Shown here piece by piece: positions 1 through 10,049 of a stretch of 64,000 bases of DNA. Under the pieces are notes generated by a model that was not told where the DNA came from, searched no databases, and worked only from the letters and a program-made list of their open reading frames with translations. The translations under genes and the position numbers were made by a program. Position 1 is the first letter of the stretch, and every line of letters begins with the position of its first letter. Source of the DNA: Pseudomonadota bacterium (GTDB lineage Bacteria > Pseudomonadota > Gammaproteobacteria > Burkholderiales > Ferrovaceae); contig JAJZEH010000080.1 of NCBI GenBank assembly GCA_021805725.1, positions 1 through 64,000 of the forward strand, in the 5' to 3' direction.

Positions 1-682
1 CTCCAAGACCACCAAGCTCTACACCGACTTCGGGCTCTTTACCGCCGATGGGGACATCACCGCGGACGTCAATGAAATCTTCCTGCAGATCACGGGCCTT
101 GGACGACATGCCGGATTAAAGCGCCTTTTTCAATCCCCCTTCACGCTCCACTCCGAACTGACCGGCGCCATCCTGCGTGAAATCGCACATGCCAAGGCTG
201 GTCGCAAGGCGCGCATCATCGCCAAGATGAATGCGCTCACCGAACCCGCCATCATCGAAACCCTTTATGCCGCAGGACAGGCGGGCGTGCGCGTGGACCT
301 GATCGTGCGCGGCGTTTGCCTGCTGCGCCCTGGCGTGCCCGGATTGTCGGAAGGCATTCGCGTGGTTTCCATCATCGGCCGTTTTCTGGAACATCACCGC
401 GTGTTTTATTTCCATAACGGCGGCGCGGACGACATTTTCATTTCCAGTGCCGACTGGATGGAACGCAATTTCTTCCGGCGCATCGAGGCCTGTGTACCCG
501 TTTTGGACCCCGGCATCAAGCGTCGTATGATGACGGAAGGGCTCCGCCCTTATTTGCGGGACAACGTGCAAAGCTGGGAAATGAATGGCCAGGGCGAATA
601 CCGGCGTCGTAGCGCCCGTGGCGGCCGGCATTTTTCGGCACACGATTTTCTGCTGGAACGATTTTCCCAGCCACCCCAGTAA
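1..682 (+). CDS. ppk: Polyphosphate kinase 1, C-terminal part (5' end outside window)
   Basis: The frame is open from base 2 and has no start in the window, so only about the last 226 residues are present. PPK1 makes inorganic polyphosphate reversibly from ATP through a phosphohistidine. Visible landmarks are the YTDFGLFTA stretch, AKMNALTEP, the LIVRGVC/LRPGVPGLSE block and GRFLEHHRV. The first His of LEHH aligns with the second essential histidine of E. coli PPK (His592), and SSADWMERN follows. The C-terminal catalytic domains therefore look intact. The stop is 15 bases before sixA, on the same strand, so the two are probably cotranscribed. Confidence 0.95.
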   Translation, partial: SKTTKLYTDFGLFTADGDITADVNEIFLQITGLGRHAGLKRLFQSPFTLHSELTGAILREIAHAKAGRKARIIAKMNALTEPAIIETLYAAGQAGVRVDLIVRGVCLLRPGVPGLSEGIRVVSIIGRFLEHHRVFYFHNGGADDIFISSADWMERNFFRRIEACVPVLDPGIKRRMMTEGLRPYLRDNVQSWEMNGQGEYRRRSARGGRHFSAHDFLLERFSQPPQ

Positions 683-697
683 CGCGGGAGGAAGACC

Positions 698-1150
698 ATG
701 GATTTGATTCTGTGGCGCCATGCCGAAGCCGAAGACAGCTTCCCGGACCAGGACCGCGCGCTGACGGTGCGCGGCCAGCATCAGGCACTGCGTGTGGCGC
801 AATGGCTGAGCGGCTCCCTGAACGCGCCCTATCGCGTCATCGCAAGCCCCGCCGTGCGCACACAAAGCACGGCCTCGGCGCTCACCCCCGACTTTGAAAC
901 CAGCCGCCTGGTGGGCGTGGGCGCCACCCCCGAGCAGATCCTCAAGGCAGCCCAATGGCCCGATGCCCCCACCACCGTGATCGTGGTGGGCCACCAGCCT
1001 TCGCTGGGTCAAACTGCCGCACTATTGCTGTCAGGGCGAGCCGATCACTGGAGCGTGCGCAAGGGTGCCCTGTGGTGGCTGTCGTATCGGGATCGCCACG
1101 GCTCGGGACAGGTGGTGCTGCGCGCCGTGCTCAACCCCGAGTTTGTTTAG
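698..1150 (+). CDS. sixA: Phosphohistidine phosphatase SixA
   Basis: A small (150 aa) histidine phosphatase of the phosphoglycerate mutase superfamily. It has the RHA version of the RHG motif at residues 7-9, with His8 as the predicted phospho-acceptor, and a second catalytic His near residue 99 in [10 protein letters not shown]. coli SixA (about 161 aa) removes phosphate from histidine phosphocarriers such as ArcB or the nitrogen PTS; that role is family knowledge. The start is supported by GGAGGAAG just upstream of the ATG. The gene follows ppk closely, and its last 20 bases overlap the convergent end of glmM. Confidence 0.88.
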   Translation: MDLILWRHAEAEDSFPDQDRALTVRGQHQALRVAQWLSGSLNAPYRVIASPAVRTQSTASALTPDFETSRLVGVGATPEQILKAAQWPDAPTTVIVVGHQPSLGQTAALLLSGRADHWSVRKGALWWLSYRDRHGSGQVVLRAVLNPEFV

Positions 1151-2501
1151 CGGCAGCGAGATCGCGCACCGTGGCCGCGATGGTTTCGACCCAGCGGTCC
1201 ACGCGCTCGGCATCTGCGCCTTCCACCATCACCCGGATGAGCGGCTCTGTCCCTGAAGGACGCAAAAGCACGCGGCCCGTCCCGTCAAGATCCTGCTCGG
1301 CAGCCTCCACGGCCGCGCGCACCTTGGGGGCCTGCTCCAGGTTCATGGGCGCTGCGGTTCGGACGTTGATGAGGCGCTGCGGAAACAGCTTCACTTCGGC
1401 CGTGTAATCGCCCAGCGTGGTCGCACTGGACACCAGCGCCGCCAGCACCTGCAACGCAGAGACAATGCCATCTCCCGTGGTGTGCTTGTCCCGGCAAATG
1501 ATGTGTCCCGAATTTTCCCCACCCCAGCGCCAGTCCAACGCCATCATCATCTCGAGCACATAGCGGTCTCCCACTCGGGCGCGTGAAAACGGAATGTTGC
1601 GCTGGGCCAGAGCCAGTTCCACTGCCAGATTGGTCATGGCTGTACCCACCACGCCGCCGCTGAAACCGGGTTCCGTCTGGCGATGTTTGACGATGGCATA
1701 CAACAACTGATCGCCGTCGTAGAGCACGCCCCCGCGATCCACCATCATCAGGCGGTCGCCGTCGCCATCCAGCGCAATGCCGAGGTCGGCACGATGCTCC
1801 AGCACGGCGGTGCGCAGGGTTTCGGTGTGGGTGGCGCCGCAGTCGGCATTGATGTTGGTGCCGTTAGGGGCGTTGCCGATGGCCATCACCTCTGCCCCCA
1901 GCTCATGAAACACCAGCGGCGCAATGTGATAGGTGGCCCCATGGGCACAATCCACCACCAGTTTCAGCCCCTTCAAGTCCAGGGTGGATGGAAAGGTGCT
2001 TTTGCAGAATTCAATGTAGCGTCCGGCCGCATCGTCCATGCGCCGAACGCGCCCCAGATGTGCCGAGTCGCGGCACTGCATGGGGTTGTCCAGCAGGGCT
2101 TCGATGTCCTGCTCGACGCGGTCCGGCAGCTTGGTGCCCTGCGCTGAAAAAAACTTGATGCCGTTGTCGTCGTAGGGGTTGTGCGAGGCACTGATCATGA
2201 CCCCGGCCTGCAAACGCAGGGCACGCGTGAGGTAGGCCACCGCCGGAGTCGGCATGGGACCCAGCAGCACCACGTCCACCCCGGCTGCAGACAGGCCCGC
2301 CTCCATGGCGGACTCCAGCATGTAACCCGAAATACGGGTGTCCTTGCCAATGACCACGCAGGGGCGCGCCCCATCCTGGGCCGCAGCGCGCGCCAGCACG
2401 ATGCCTGCTGCAAATCCCAGGCGCAGCACCAGCTCTGGGGTAATGGGCAGATGTCCTACGCGTCCACGGATGCCATCGGTTCCAAAATATTTTCGGCTCA
2501 T
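1131..2501 (-). CDS. glmM: Phosphoglucosamine mutase
   Basis: Converts glucosamine-6-phosphate to glucosamine-1-phosphate for UDP-GlcNAc, the precursor of peptidoglycan and lipid A. The protein is 456 aa, normal for the family. It begins with FGTDGIRG, carries the phosphoserine loop ISASHNP with Ser106 as the predicted phosphorylated residue, a metal-binding DGDGDR at 245-250, and the C-terminal phosphate-binding RPSGTEP loop. The start overlaps the folP stop by four bases (ATGA), so translation is probably coupled. The order ftsH-folP-glmM is conserved across proteobacteria. Confidence 0.97.
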   Translation of the reverse strand: MSRKYFGTDGIRGRVGHLPITPELVLRLGFAAGIVLARAAAQDGARPCVVIGKDTRISGYMLESAMEAGLSAAGVDVVLLGPMPTPAVAYLTRALRLQAGVMISASHNPYDDNGIKFFSAQGTKLPDRVEQDIEALLDNPMQCRDSAHLGRVRRMDDAAGRYIEFCKSTFPSTLDLKGLKLVVDCAHGATYHIAPLVFHELGAEVMAIGNAPNGTNINADCGATHTETLRTAVLEHRADLGIALDGDGDRLMMVDRGGVLYDGDQLLYAIVKHRQTEPGFSGGVVGTAMTNLAVELALAQRNIPFSRARVGDRYVLEMMMALDWRWGGENSGHIICRDKHTTGDGIVSALQVLAALVSSATTLGDYTAEVKLFPQRLINVRTAAPMNLEQAPKVRAAVEAAEQDLDGTGRVLLRPSGTEPLIRVMVEGADAERVDRWVETIAATVRDLAAAKQTRG

Positions 2502-3334
2502 GATCTGTCCTCTCCTTCCACGGCTTGCCAGACGGCCAACGCACTGGCGGTAGCAGCCACGTCATGCACCCTCACCATCCAGGCGCCCCGCATCACGGCC
2601 AATAGCGCGGCGGCCACGCTCCCGGAAACCCGGTCGGCCACCCCGCGCCCCGTCACCGCCCCCAGCACGGATTTGCGCGAGAGTCCCGCCAACAACGGAT
2701 AGCCTTCGGCGGCGAGCGCATCCAGGCCGCGCAGTAATGCCAGATTATGGGCCACCGTCTTGCCAAAGCCAAACCCCGGATCAAGCAGGATGCGATTGCG
2801 CGCAATGCCCGCAGCCTCCGCGGCCGCGGCACGCTCCCTGAGAAATTGCCCGACCTCGAGCAACACGTCGCCATAATGTGGATTGACTTGCATGTTGGCC
2901 GGGGTACCCTGCATGTGCATCAGGCATACGGCCGCGTTGGAGGCAGCACAACACTCCAATGCGCCTGCGGCACGCAGGGCATTGATGTCATTGACCAGCG
3001 TTGCCCCTGCAGCCAGTGCCGCCCGCATGACATCCACATGGCGGGTGTCGATGGAAATGGGCACCGGCCCCCCCGCCAGTTGCTCGATGACGGGAATGAC
3101 CCGGCGCAGCTCTTCCTGCAGGGGCACGGGCGTGGCGCCCGGTCGCGTGGATTCCCCGCCAACGTCCAGCACGGCTGCCCCTTCTTCCATCAACTGGAAG
3201 CCCCGTTCCACGGCCCGGTCTACTTCGGTGAAGAGACCGCCGTCAGAAAAGGAATCCGGGGTGACGTTGAGAATGCCCATGATGAGTGGGCGTTCCAGGG
3301 ATAACCGGTAACGCCCGCAATGCAGTTCAGCCAT
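2498..3334 (-). CDS. folP: Dihydropteroate synthase
   Basis: Joins p-aminobenzoate to dihydropterin pyrophosphate in folate synthesis; it is the sulfonamide target. The 278-aa TIM-barrel protein has both signature loops: [11 protein letters not shown] at 23-33 and GGESTRPGA at 59-67. It also has the later SRKS segment that binds substrate. It overlaps glmM by four bases. A strong terminator hairpin lies only 16 bases upstream of its start, so it is expressed either by read-through from ftsH or from a promoter I could not identify. Confidence 0.97.
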   Translation of the reverse strand: MAELHCGRYRLSLERPLIMGILNVTPDSFSDGGLFTEVDRAVERGFQLMEEGAAVLDVGGESTRPGATPVPLQEELRRVIPVIEQLAGGPVPISIDTRHVDVMRAALAAGATLVNDINALRAAGALECCAASNAAVCLMHMQGTPANMQVNPHYGDVLLEVGQFLRERAAAAEAAGIARNRILLDPGFGFGKTVAHNLALLRGLDALAAEGYPLLAGLSRKSVLGAVTGRGVADRVSGSVAAALLAVMRGAWMVRVHDVAATASALAVWQAVEGEDRS

Positions 3335-3349
3335 CGTTGATGCGCCTGT

Positions 3350-3373
3350 AAAAAAAACCCGGGTTGCCCCGGG
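3350..3373 (-). terminator. Rho-independent terminator after ftsH
   Basis: Read on the minus strand this is CCCGGG, a GCAA loop (GNRA type), CCCGGG, then eight T residues. It sits between the ftsH stop and the folP start. The stem is only six pairs but all G-C. It should end part or all of the ftsH transcript and so lower folP-glmM expression relative to ftsH. Confidence 0.75.
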
Positions 3374-3381
3374 ATGATGGT

Positions 3382-5283
3382 TCAGGTTTCCTGTGCGGGC
3401 CGCGCTGGCCCGGGAGCCGCCCCGGTCGTGGTGCCCGTCGCTGCAGGTGGCGGTGCATTCGGGGTGGTCATGCTGGGCTTGGGCGGTCGCGGAGGGCGGC
3501 CAGCCATGATGTCCTCAATCTGCTCGGCGTCGATGGTTTCCCACTCCAGCAACGCATGCGCCATGGCTTCAATCTTGTCACGATTGGCTTCGATGAGCCG
3601 GCGCGCCAGGCCATACTGCTCATCGACGATGCGGCGAATTTCAGCATCCACCTTCTGCATGGTGGCTTCTGAAACATTCTTGTGCGTTGTGATGGATCGT
3701 CCCAGAAACACCTCGCCTTCGTTCTCGCCGTACACCACAGGACCCAGGCTGTCCGACATGCCCCATTGGGTCACCATGCGCCGTGCCATTTCCGTGGCGC
3801 GTTCAAAATCGTTGCTGGCCCCGGTAGTCATCTGGTTCATGAACACTTCTTCGGCGATGCGCCCGCCAAAGAGCACGGAAATGTTCTGCAGGATCTGCTC
3901 GCGGTTCATGCTGTAGCGATCTTCCGTGGGCAACTGCATGGTGACGCCCAAGGCACGCCCCCGTGGAATGATGGTGACTTTGTGGACGGGATCCGTGCGG
4001 TCCAGCAAGCGTGCCACCACGGCGTGACCGGATTCGTGGTATGCCGTATTGCGGCGTTCCTGCTCGGGCATCACCATGGAGCGACGCTCAGCCCCCATGA
4101 TGATCTTGTCCTTGGCGCGCTCGAAGTCTTCCATGTCCACCAGCCGCTTGTTGCTGCGGGCAGCAAACAGCGCCGCTTCATTGACGAGGTTGGCGAGATC
4201 AGCGCCCGAAAACCCTGGCGTGCCGCGTGCAATGATGTCTGCTCGCACGTCCGGTGCAATCGGCACCTTGCGCATGTGTACCAGCAGGATTTGCTCGCGC
4301 CCGCGGATGTCGGGCAGGGGCACCACCACCTGGCGGTCAAAGCGACCCGGGCGCATCAGGGCCGGATCCAGCACATCCGGACGGTTGGTGGCCGCAATCA
4401 CGATCACCCCCACCGTGCCTTCAAAACCATCCATCTCCACCAGCAACTGGTTGAGGGTCTGTTCGCGCTCGTCGTTGCCGCCGCCCAGTCCCGCGCCGCG
4501 CTGCCGACCCACCGCATCGATTTCGTCGATGAAGACGATGCAGGGTGCGCTTTTCTTGGCCTGTTCGAACATATCGCGCACGCGTGCGGCACCCACCCCC
4601 ACGAACATTTCCACGAAGTCGGAACCCGAAATGCTGAAGAACGGCACCTTGGCTTCGCCGGCAATGGCACGCGCCAACAAGGTCTTCCCGGTACCGGGGC
4701 TACCCACCATCAGCACACCGCGTGGAATGCGCCCGCCGAGTTTCTGGAATTTGCTGGGATCGCGCAGAAACTCCACCAGTTCGGAGACCTCTTCCTTGGC
4801 CTCATCCACCCCGGCCACATCGGCAAAGGTGACGGGATTGGTGTTTTCATCCAGCATGCGCGCCCGGCTCTTGCCGAAGGAAAAGGCCCCGCCGCGTCCA
4901 CCCCCCTGCATCTGGCGCATGAAGAATATCCATACTCCGATCAGCAGCAGCATCGGGAACCAGGACATCAGGAGGTTCATGAAAATGGACGGCTCTTCTT
5001 CCGGCTTGGCCGAGACCGCCACGCCGTACTTGAGCAGGTCGCTCACGAGCCATGGGTCGGAAGGCGCGTAGGAGGTGAAGGGTTTGCCGTCGGTCTTTTC
5101 TCCGCGCAGGGCACGCCCGTCAATGACCACTTTGGCCACATGACCGGCCTTCATCTCGTCGATGAAGGATGAATAGGTCAGGACGTCGGTGGTGGGCTGG
5201 CGCCCCTGAAACTGGCTGACCAACAGCATCAGCACGACTCCCACGAACAACCAGGCCAGAATGTTTTTGAAGATACTGTTCAA
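3382..5283 (-). CDS. ftsH: ATP-dependent zinc metalloprotease FtsH
   Basis: Membrane-anchored AAA protease that degrades misfolded membrane proteins and short-lived regulators. In E. coli it also degrades LpxC and sigma 32. I start it at the TTG at 5283, giving 633 aa, because GGAGGA lies seven bases before it; the longer reading from 5298 would place this ribosome site inside the gene. There are two N-terminal membrane segments (about 6-24 and 104-122) around a periplasmic domain. The Walker A loop GSPGTGKT is at 194-201, followed by the FIDEID Walker B and the zinc site HESGH at 416-420. The C-terminus is a Pro/Ala-rich tail. It lies downstream of rlmE, as in E. coli. Confidence 0.97.
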   Translation of the reverse strand: MNSIFKNILAWLFVGVVLMLLVSQFQGRQPTTDVLTYSSFIDEMKAGHVAKVVIDGRALRGEKTDGKPFTSYAPSDPWLVSDLLKYGVAVSAKPEEEPSIFMNLLMSWFPMLLLIGVWIFFMRQMQGGGRGGAFSFGKSRARMLDENTNPVTFADVAGVDEAKEEVSELVEFLRDPSKFQKLGGRIPRGVLMVGSPGTGKTLLARAIAGEAKVPFFSISGSDFVEMFVGVGAARVRDMFEQAKKSAPCIVFIDEIDAVGRQRGAGLGGGNDEREQTLNQLLVEMDGFEGTVGVIVIAATNRPDVLDPALMRPGRFDRQVVVPLPDIRGREQILLVHMRKVPIAPDVRADIIARGTPGFSGADLANLVNEAALFAARSNKRLVDMEDFERAKDKIIMGAERRSMVMPEQERRNTAYHESGHAVVARLLDRTDPVHKVTIIPRGRALGVTMQLPTEDRYSMNREQILQNISVLFGGRIAEEVFMNQMTTGASNDFERATEMARRMVTQWGMSDSLGPVVYGENEGEVFLGRSITTHKNVSEATMQKVDAEIRRIVDEQYGLARRLIEANRDKIEAMAHALLEWETIDAEQIEDIMAGRPPRPPKPSMTTPNAPPPAATGTTTGAAPGPARPAQET

Positions 5284-5290
5284 GACGGAT

Positions 5291-5296
5291 TCCTCC
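5291..5296 (-). promoter_or_regulatory. Ribosome binding site deciding the ftsH start
   Basis: GGAGGA on the minus strand is spaced seven bases from the TTG at 5283-5281. It falls inside the longer open frame, whose alternative TTG overlaps it directly. That argues for the downstream TTG and an N-terminus beginning MNSIFKNIL, which resembles other FtsH proteins. Confidence 0.7.
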
Positions 5297-5362
5297 AAGC
5301 GCTCACGCCACTCCGCGGGCAGATCAAGCCCCGTGGGTTCATTGTAATCCTAAAACCGGCCC

Positions 5363-6022
5363 TCAATCAGCGTGAAAGTGATGCCGCAACGCTTCCTGTG
5401 CCCCAGCTTTGGGGGTTTTTCCCAACAAATAGACTTCCGGGCTACGGTCCCGCGAAGCTGCGGGCTTGCGGGTCGCCACGGATTCAAACACCGATCTCAT
5501 CAGCCGGACAAAGGGTTCGAAATCCAGTCCGTGGAACACTTTGACCAAAAATTTTCCATTTGGTTTCAAAGTGTTAATCGAAAATTCCAGGGCCGCTTCC
5601 CACAGTTCCGTGGCCCGGGCCTGGTCATACAGGGCCACGCCACTTACATTGGGGGCTAAATCAGATAAAACAAGGTCTGCCCCGCCTTCCGTCAATCCGG
5701 CAGCGAGCGCGCGGCGCACCCCGGGGTCATTGAAGTCGCCCTGGATGAACTGTACCCCCTCCAGCGGAACCATGGGCAGGAGGTCGATGGCCCACACTTC
5801 ACCGCGCCGCCCCATGCGGTTTCGCGCCACCTGGGACCACCCGCCAGGTGCAGCACCGAGGTCCACCACCTGCAGGCCGGGCAACAACAGCCGGTCGCGG
5901 TCGTCGATTTCCATCAGCTTGTAGGAAGCGCGGGAGCGATAACCTTCGAGGCGCGCTTTTTTGACGAAAGGATCGTTGACGTGCTCCCGCATCCAGGCCT
6001 TGCTGGTTCGGGTGGGTTTCAT
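5363..6022 (-). CDS. rlmE: 23S rRNA 2'-O-ribose U2552 methyltransferase
   Basis: RlmE (FtsJ/RrmJ) methylates U2552 in the A-loop of 23S rRNA late in 50S assembly. From the ATG at 6022 the protein is 219 aa. The SAM-binding motif is DLGAAPGGW at 54-62. The catalytic tetrad K-D-K-E is at Lys35, Asp121, Lys161 and Glu196, each offset by three from the E. coli residues, which supports both family and start. The longer frame upstream overlaps yhbY and lacks similarity. The ATG overlaps the yhbY stop by four bases. It precedes ftsH on the same strand. Confidence 0.96.
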   Translation of the reverse strand: MKPTRTSKAWMREHVNDPFVKKARLEGYRSRASYKLMEIDDRDRLLLPGLQVVDLGAAPGGWSQVARNRMGRRGEVWAIDLLPMVPLEGVQFIQGDFNDPGVRRALAAGLTEGGADLVLSDLAPNVSGVALYDQARATELWEAALEFSINTLKPNGKFLVKVFHGLDFEPFVRLMRSVFESVATRKPAASRDRSPEVYLLGKTPKAGAQEALRHHFHAD

Positions 6023-6342
6023 CGTGGACGATACAGTACCAACACCTTGCCGATTTGCTGCACCGGTGCCGCCGAAAGGCGCTGGCAAATGGCGTCCTGT
6101 ATCGCTGCGCGGGCGGTGCTGTCGCCTTCGGGCACCTTGAGCTTGATGAGCTCATGCGCCTTCAGGGCGCGTTCAATTTCCAGCAATACCGCATCGGTGA
6201 GGCCAGCATGACCCAGCATCACCACCGGGTTGAGAGCATGCGCCCGTGCCCGCAACGCACTGCGTTGGGCCGGAGTCAGATGCAACGCCTGTCCCGACCC
6301 GGGCAAAACCGGCTTAGCCGTATCTGACGTCGAGGATTTCAT
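6019..6342 (-). CDS. yhbY: CRS1-YhbY domain RNA-binding ribosome assembly protein
   Basis: A 107-aa protein whose body (LTPAQRSALRARAHAL onward, then PVVMLGHAGLTDAV and ELIKLKV) is the CRS1-YhbY (CRM) fold with its G-x-x-G-type loop. E. coli YhbY binds pre-50S particles. Here it lies on the same strand as rlmE, whereas in E. coli yhbY is divergent from it. The ATG start gives an N-terminal extension of about 20 residues and a 29-base overlap with greA. TTG codons near 6298 and 6277 could be the real start and would shorten or remove the overlap. The stop overlaps the rlmE start. Confidence 0.9.
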   Translation of the reverse strand: MKSSTSDTAKPVLPGSGQALHLTPAQRSALRARAHALNPVVMLGHAGLTDAVLLEIERALKAHELIKLKVPEGDSTARAAIQDAICQRLSAAPVQQIGKVLVLYRPR

Positions 6343-6790
6343 ATTCCTTTACCCCGCCTGGTGCGTTGACTTCGGCCACATCGCCCGCAAATTTTCCAAT
6401 CAGGGAGCGGGCAATGGGAGAACTGATGGAAATTTTTCCTTCCTTGATGTCGGCTTCGTCCTCACCCACGATCTGGTAGGTCACGACGTCCCCGGAGGCC
6501 ACGTCTTCCAGTTCCACCGTGGAGGCGAACACGCAGCGTCCATCCGGGTCGAGCAGGGAGGGGTCAATCACCTGGGCATTGGAGAGCTTGGACTCCAGAT
6601 CGGCGATTCTGCCTTCGATGAAGGACTGGCGTTCCTTGGCGGCATCGTACTCGGCGTTTTCAGAAAGATCGCCCTGCGCACGGGCTTCGCTGATGGCCTG
6701 TATGACTGCTGGCCGTTGCACATGCTTGAGATTATGCAGTTCGGCCTTCAGTTTTTCGGCCCCCACCACCGTCAATGGGACTTTGTTCAT
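6314..6790 (-). CDS. greA: Transcription elongation factor GreA
   Basis: GreA enters the secondary channel of RNA polymerase and stimulates cleavage of backtracked RNA. From the ATG at 6790 it is 158 aa, the same length as E. coli GreA. The N-terminal coiled coil carries the acidic tip [16 protein letters not shown]; the C-terminal half is the FKBP-like domain ([10 protein letters not shown]). The start overlaps the carB stop (ATGA), with AGGAG upstream inside carB. The in-frame extension to 6877 lies wholly inside carB and is not conserved. carA-carB-greA is a common proteobacterial order. Confidence 0.96.
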   Translation of the reverse strand: MNKVPLTVVGAEKLKAELHNLKHVQRPAVIQAISEARAQGDLSENAEYDAAKERQSFIEGRIADLESKLSNAQVIDPSLLDPDGRCVFASTVELEDVASGDVVTYQIVGEDEADIKEGKISISSPIARSLIGKFAGDVAEVNAPGGVKEYEILDVRYG

Positions 6791-9700
6791 ACTTCCACTC
6801 CTGCCTGTTGTATTTGTCCTTGTAACGACTGAAGATCGTAAATGCCCAGATGTTGCGTCAATTGCATGCCCAGACAAGCGGCACGCGCACCAGCCACCGT
6901 GGTGTAATAGGTCACACGTCCCTGAAGCGCCGCATTGCGAATGGACCAGGAGTCCTGTACAGCGCGCGACTGTTCTTCCACCGTGTTGATGATAAGGCTG
7001 ATTTCACGGTTTTTCACCATGTCCACGATATGCGGGCGACCTTCGGCCACCTTGTTGACCGGAGTAACCTTAAGGCCTGCCGCCTCGAGCGCCGCACAGG
7101 TGCCACGCGTAGCCACCAGGGTAAATCCCATGGCAGAGAGACTGCGGGCAATCTCCACGATGGGCGCTTTGTCGGAGTTTCTGACGCTGATGAAGACCTT
7201 GCCTGAGGTTGGAAGCTTGACCCCGGCGGCGAGCTGGGACTTCACGAAGGCCTCGGCAAAAGTGGCCCCCACCCCCATCACCTCTCCGGTGGACTTCATC
7301 TCGGGACCCAGAATGGGATCCACGCCGGGAAACTTGGTAAAGGGAAACACTGCTTCCTTGACCGAAAAGTAGGGCGGCACGATTTCCCGGTTCACACCCT
7401 GCGAGGCCAACGTCTGTCCTGCCATGCAGCGTGCCGCAATCTTGGCCAGCTGGCGCCCGGTGGCCTTGGCCACGTAAGGAACGGTGCGCGAGGCGCGCGG
7501 GTTGACTTCCAGCACGTAAACCGTCTCGCCCTGAATGGCAAACTGCACGTTCATGAGGCCCACCACGCCCAATGCGCGGGCCATGGCCACCGTCTGGCGA
7601 CGCAATTCGTTCTGCAGCGTCGCGGAAAGACTGAAGGGGGGCAACGAACAGGCCGAGTCGCCGGAATGCACGCCCGCCTGTTCGATGTGTTCCATGATGC
7701 CGCCAATCACCACCTGCTGACCGTCGGATACGGCATCCACATCCACCTCGATGGCATCGTTGAGAAAACGATCCAGCAGGATGGGGGCGTCGCGGGTCAC
7801 TGCCACGCCGTTCATGCCGTCGGTATCCGTCACCACCTCGCGCAGGTATTTTTCAAGATCGGCCGGCGTATGCACGATCTGCATGGCACGCCCGCCCAGC
7901 ACATAGCTGGGGCGTACCACCATCGGGTAGCCCAACTCGCCTGCGATGGTCAGCGTGGATTCGCGGTCGAAGGCAATGCGGTTGTCGGGTTGACGCAGTC
8001 CGAGTTCATGCAGCAGTTGCTGGAAACGCTTGCGATCTTCGGCGCGGTCGATGCTGTCCGGTGTCGTGCCGATGATGGGCACGCCCGCCGCTTCCAGCCC
8101 GCGTGCCAGTTTGAGCGGCGTCTGCCCGCCAAACTGGACGATAACCCCCTGCGGCTGTTCGATGGCCACGATCTCCAGCACGTCTTCCAGCGTCAACGGC
8201 TCGAAATACAGGCGATCCGAAGTGTCGTAGTCGGTGGAAACCGTCTCGGGGTTGCAATTGACCATGATGGTTTCGTAGCCGTCCTCACGCAGCGCCAGCG
8301 CCGCATGCACACAGCAGTAATCAAACTCGATGCCCTGCCCGATCCGGTTAGGCCCCCCGCCCAGCACCATGATTTTTTTGCGCTGGGAGGGATTAGCCTC
8401 GCACTCCTCGTCGTAGCTGGAGTACTGGTAAGCCGTGCTGGTGGAAAATTCGGCGGCGCAGGTGTCCACCCGCTTGAAGACGGGGCGGATGCCCTGCGCA
8501 TGGCGCTGGGCGCGTACCTGGTGTTCGTCAGTACCCAGCAGCCTGGCAAGGCGCCGATCGGAAAAGCCCTTGCGCTTCAAGTGGCGCAACCTCGCGGCAT
8601 CCAGCGCCGCGAGCGACTGTCCGCGAAGGCGCGACTCCTCCTCGATGAGGTCCTGGATTTCCGCGAGGAACCAGGGGTCGATGCGCGAGAGCCGCTGTAT
8701 TTCCTCGCGCGTCATGCCCATCCGGAAGGCATCGGCCAGGTACCACAGGCGATGGGGCCCGGGGGCGGCCAGTTCGGCCTCGATTTCAGTGCGGTCGGCG
8801 GACACTTCGTCCAGGCCGTTGGCGCCGGTTTCCAGTCCGCGCAGGGCTTTTTGCAGCGATTCCTGGAAGGAGCGACCGATGGCCATGACTTCCCCCACCG
8901 ACTTCATCTGCGTGGTCAGGCGGTCATTGGCCTGCGGAAACTTCTCGAAGGCAAAGCGCGGCACCTTGGTGACCACGTAGTCAATGCTCGGTTCGAAAGA
9001 GGCTGGCGTGGCGCCTCCGGTGATGTCGTTCTTCAGCTCGTCGAGGGTGTAACCCACGGCCAGCTTGGCCGCCACCTTGGCAATGGGAAAGCCGGTGGCC
9101 TTGGAAGCCAGCGCAGAGGAACGCGAGACGCGCGGATTCATTTCAATCACGATCATGCGGCCATCGGCCGGGTTGACCGCAAACTGCACGTTGGAACCGC
9201 CCGTTTCCACCCCGATCTCGCGCAGCACGGCCAGCGAGGCGTCGCGCATGATCTGGTATTCCTTGTCGGTGAGCGTCTGCGCCGGAGCCACGGTAATGGA
9301 GTCGCCGGTATGCACCCCCATGGCATCGAAGTTTTCGATGGAGCAGATGATGATGCAGTTGTCGTTACGATCCCGCACCACTTCCATTTCAAACTCTTTC
9401 CAGCCGATGACCGACTCTTCCACCAGCAACTCGCGGGTGGGCGAGGCATCAAGGCCGCGTTCGCAAATGGCGAGAAATTCTTCCTGGTTGTAGGCAATTC
9501 CGCCACCGCTACCGCCCATGGTGAAGGAGGGGCGAATGATGGCCGGAAAGCCCACCCCCGCCTGCACCTGCAGCGCTTCCTCCAGGCTATGGGCAATGGC
9601 GGAACGTGGCGTGGACAGGCCAATCCGGGTCATTGCAGCCTTGAATTTTTCGCGGTCCTCCGCCTTGTCGATGGCCTCCTTGCGCGCGCCGATCATTTCG

Positions 9701-10038
9701 ACGCCGTATTTTTCAAGGACCCCTTCACGGGCCAGATCGAGTGCGCAATTCAACGCAGTCTGCCCACCCATGGTGGGCAAGAGGGCGTCGGGGCGCTCCT
9801 TCTCGATGATCTGCTCGATGATCTTCCAGGTCACGGGTTCGATGTAGGTGACGTCGGCCATGTCCGGGTCGGTCATGATGGTGGCCGGGTTGGAGTTGAC
9901 GAGGATGACGCGATAGCCTTCCTCGCGCAATGCCTTGCAGGCCTGCGCTCCGGAGTAATCGAATTCGCAGGCTTGACCGATCACGATCGGGCCGGCGCCG
10001 ATAATCAGGATGGACTTTATGTCTGTACGCTTGGGCAT
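6787..10038 (-). CDS. carB: Carbamoyl-phosphate synthase large subunit
   Basis: The large synthetase subunit makes carbamoyl phosphate from ammonia (supplied by CarA), bicarbonate and two ATP, for arginine and pyrimidine synthesis. The 1083-aa protein has the expected duplicated architecture: two ATP-grasp halves, each preceded by an N-terminal domain ([14 protein letters not shown] near the start and [15 protein letters not shown] near 560), plus a C-terminal MGS-like allosteric domain from about 940. Each half has a GGQT motif. It starts 11 bases after carA stops and overlaps greA by four bases. Confidence 0.98.
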   Translation of the reverse strand: MPKRTDIKSILIIGAGPIVIGQACEFDYSGAQACKALREEGYRVILVNSNPATIMTDPDMADVTYIEPVTWKIIEQIIEKERPDALLPTMGGQTALNCALDLAREGVLEKYGVEMIGARKEAIDKAEDREKFKAAMTRIGLSTPRSAIAHSLEEALQVQAGVGFPAIIRPSFTMGGSGGGIAYNQEEFLAICERGLDASPTRELLVEESVIGWKEFEMEVVRDRNDNCIIICSIENFDAMGVHTGDSITVAPAQTLTDKEYQIMRDASLAVLREIGVETGGSNVQFAVNPADGRMIVIEMNPRVSRSSALASKATGFPIAKVAAKLAVGYTLDELKNDITGGATPASFEPSIDYVVTKVPRFAFEKFPQANDRLTTQMKSVGEVMAIGRSFQESLQKALRGLETGANGLDEVSADRTEIEAELAAPGPHRLWYLADAFRMGMTREEIQRLSRIDPWFLAEIQDLIEEESRLRGQSLAALDAARLRHLKRKGFSDRRLARLLGTDEHQVRAQRHAQGIRPVFKRVDTCAAEFSTSTAYQYSSYDEECEANPSQRKKIMVLGGGPNRIGQGIEFDYCCVHAALALREDGYETIMVNCNPETVSTDYDTSDRLYFEPLTLEDVLEIVAIEQPQGVIVQFGGQTPLKLARGLEAAGVPIIGTTPDSIDRAEDRKRFQQLLHELGLRQPDNRIAFDRESTLTIAGELGYPMVVRPSYVLGGRAMQIVHTPADLEKYLREVVTDTDGMNGVAVTRDAPILLDRFLNDAIEVDVDAVSDGQQVVIGGIMEHIEQAGVHSGDSACSLPPFSLSATLQNELRRQTVAMARALGVVGLMNVQFAIQGETVYVLEVNPRASRTVPYVAKATGRQLAKIAARCMAGQTLASQGVNREIVPPYFSVKEAVFPFTKFPGVDPILGPEMKSTGEVMGVGATFAEAFVKSQLAAGVKLPTSGKVFISVRNSDKAPIVEIARSLSAMGFTLVATRGTCAALEAAGLKVTPVNKVAEGRPHIVDMVKNREISLIINTVEEQSRAVQDSWSIRNAALQGRVTYYTTVAGARAACLGMQLTQHLGIYDLQSLQGQIQQAGVEV

Positions 10039-10049
10039 GGCAATCTCGG

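Noticed and set aside
3682..5172. Long plus-strand frame opposite ftsH
   Set aside because: Same antisense artefact; the ftsH reading has every expected motif and this one has none.
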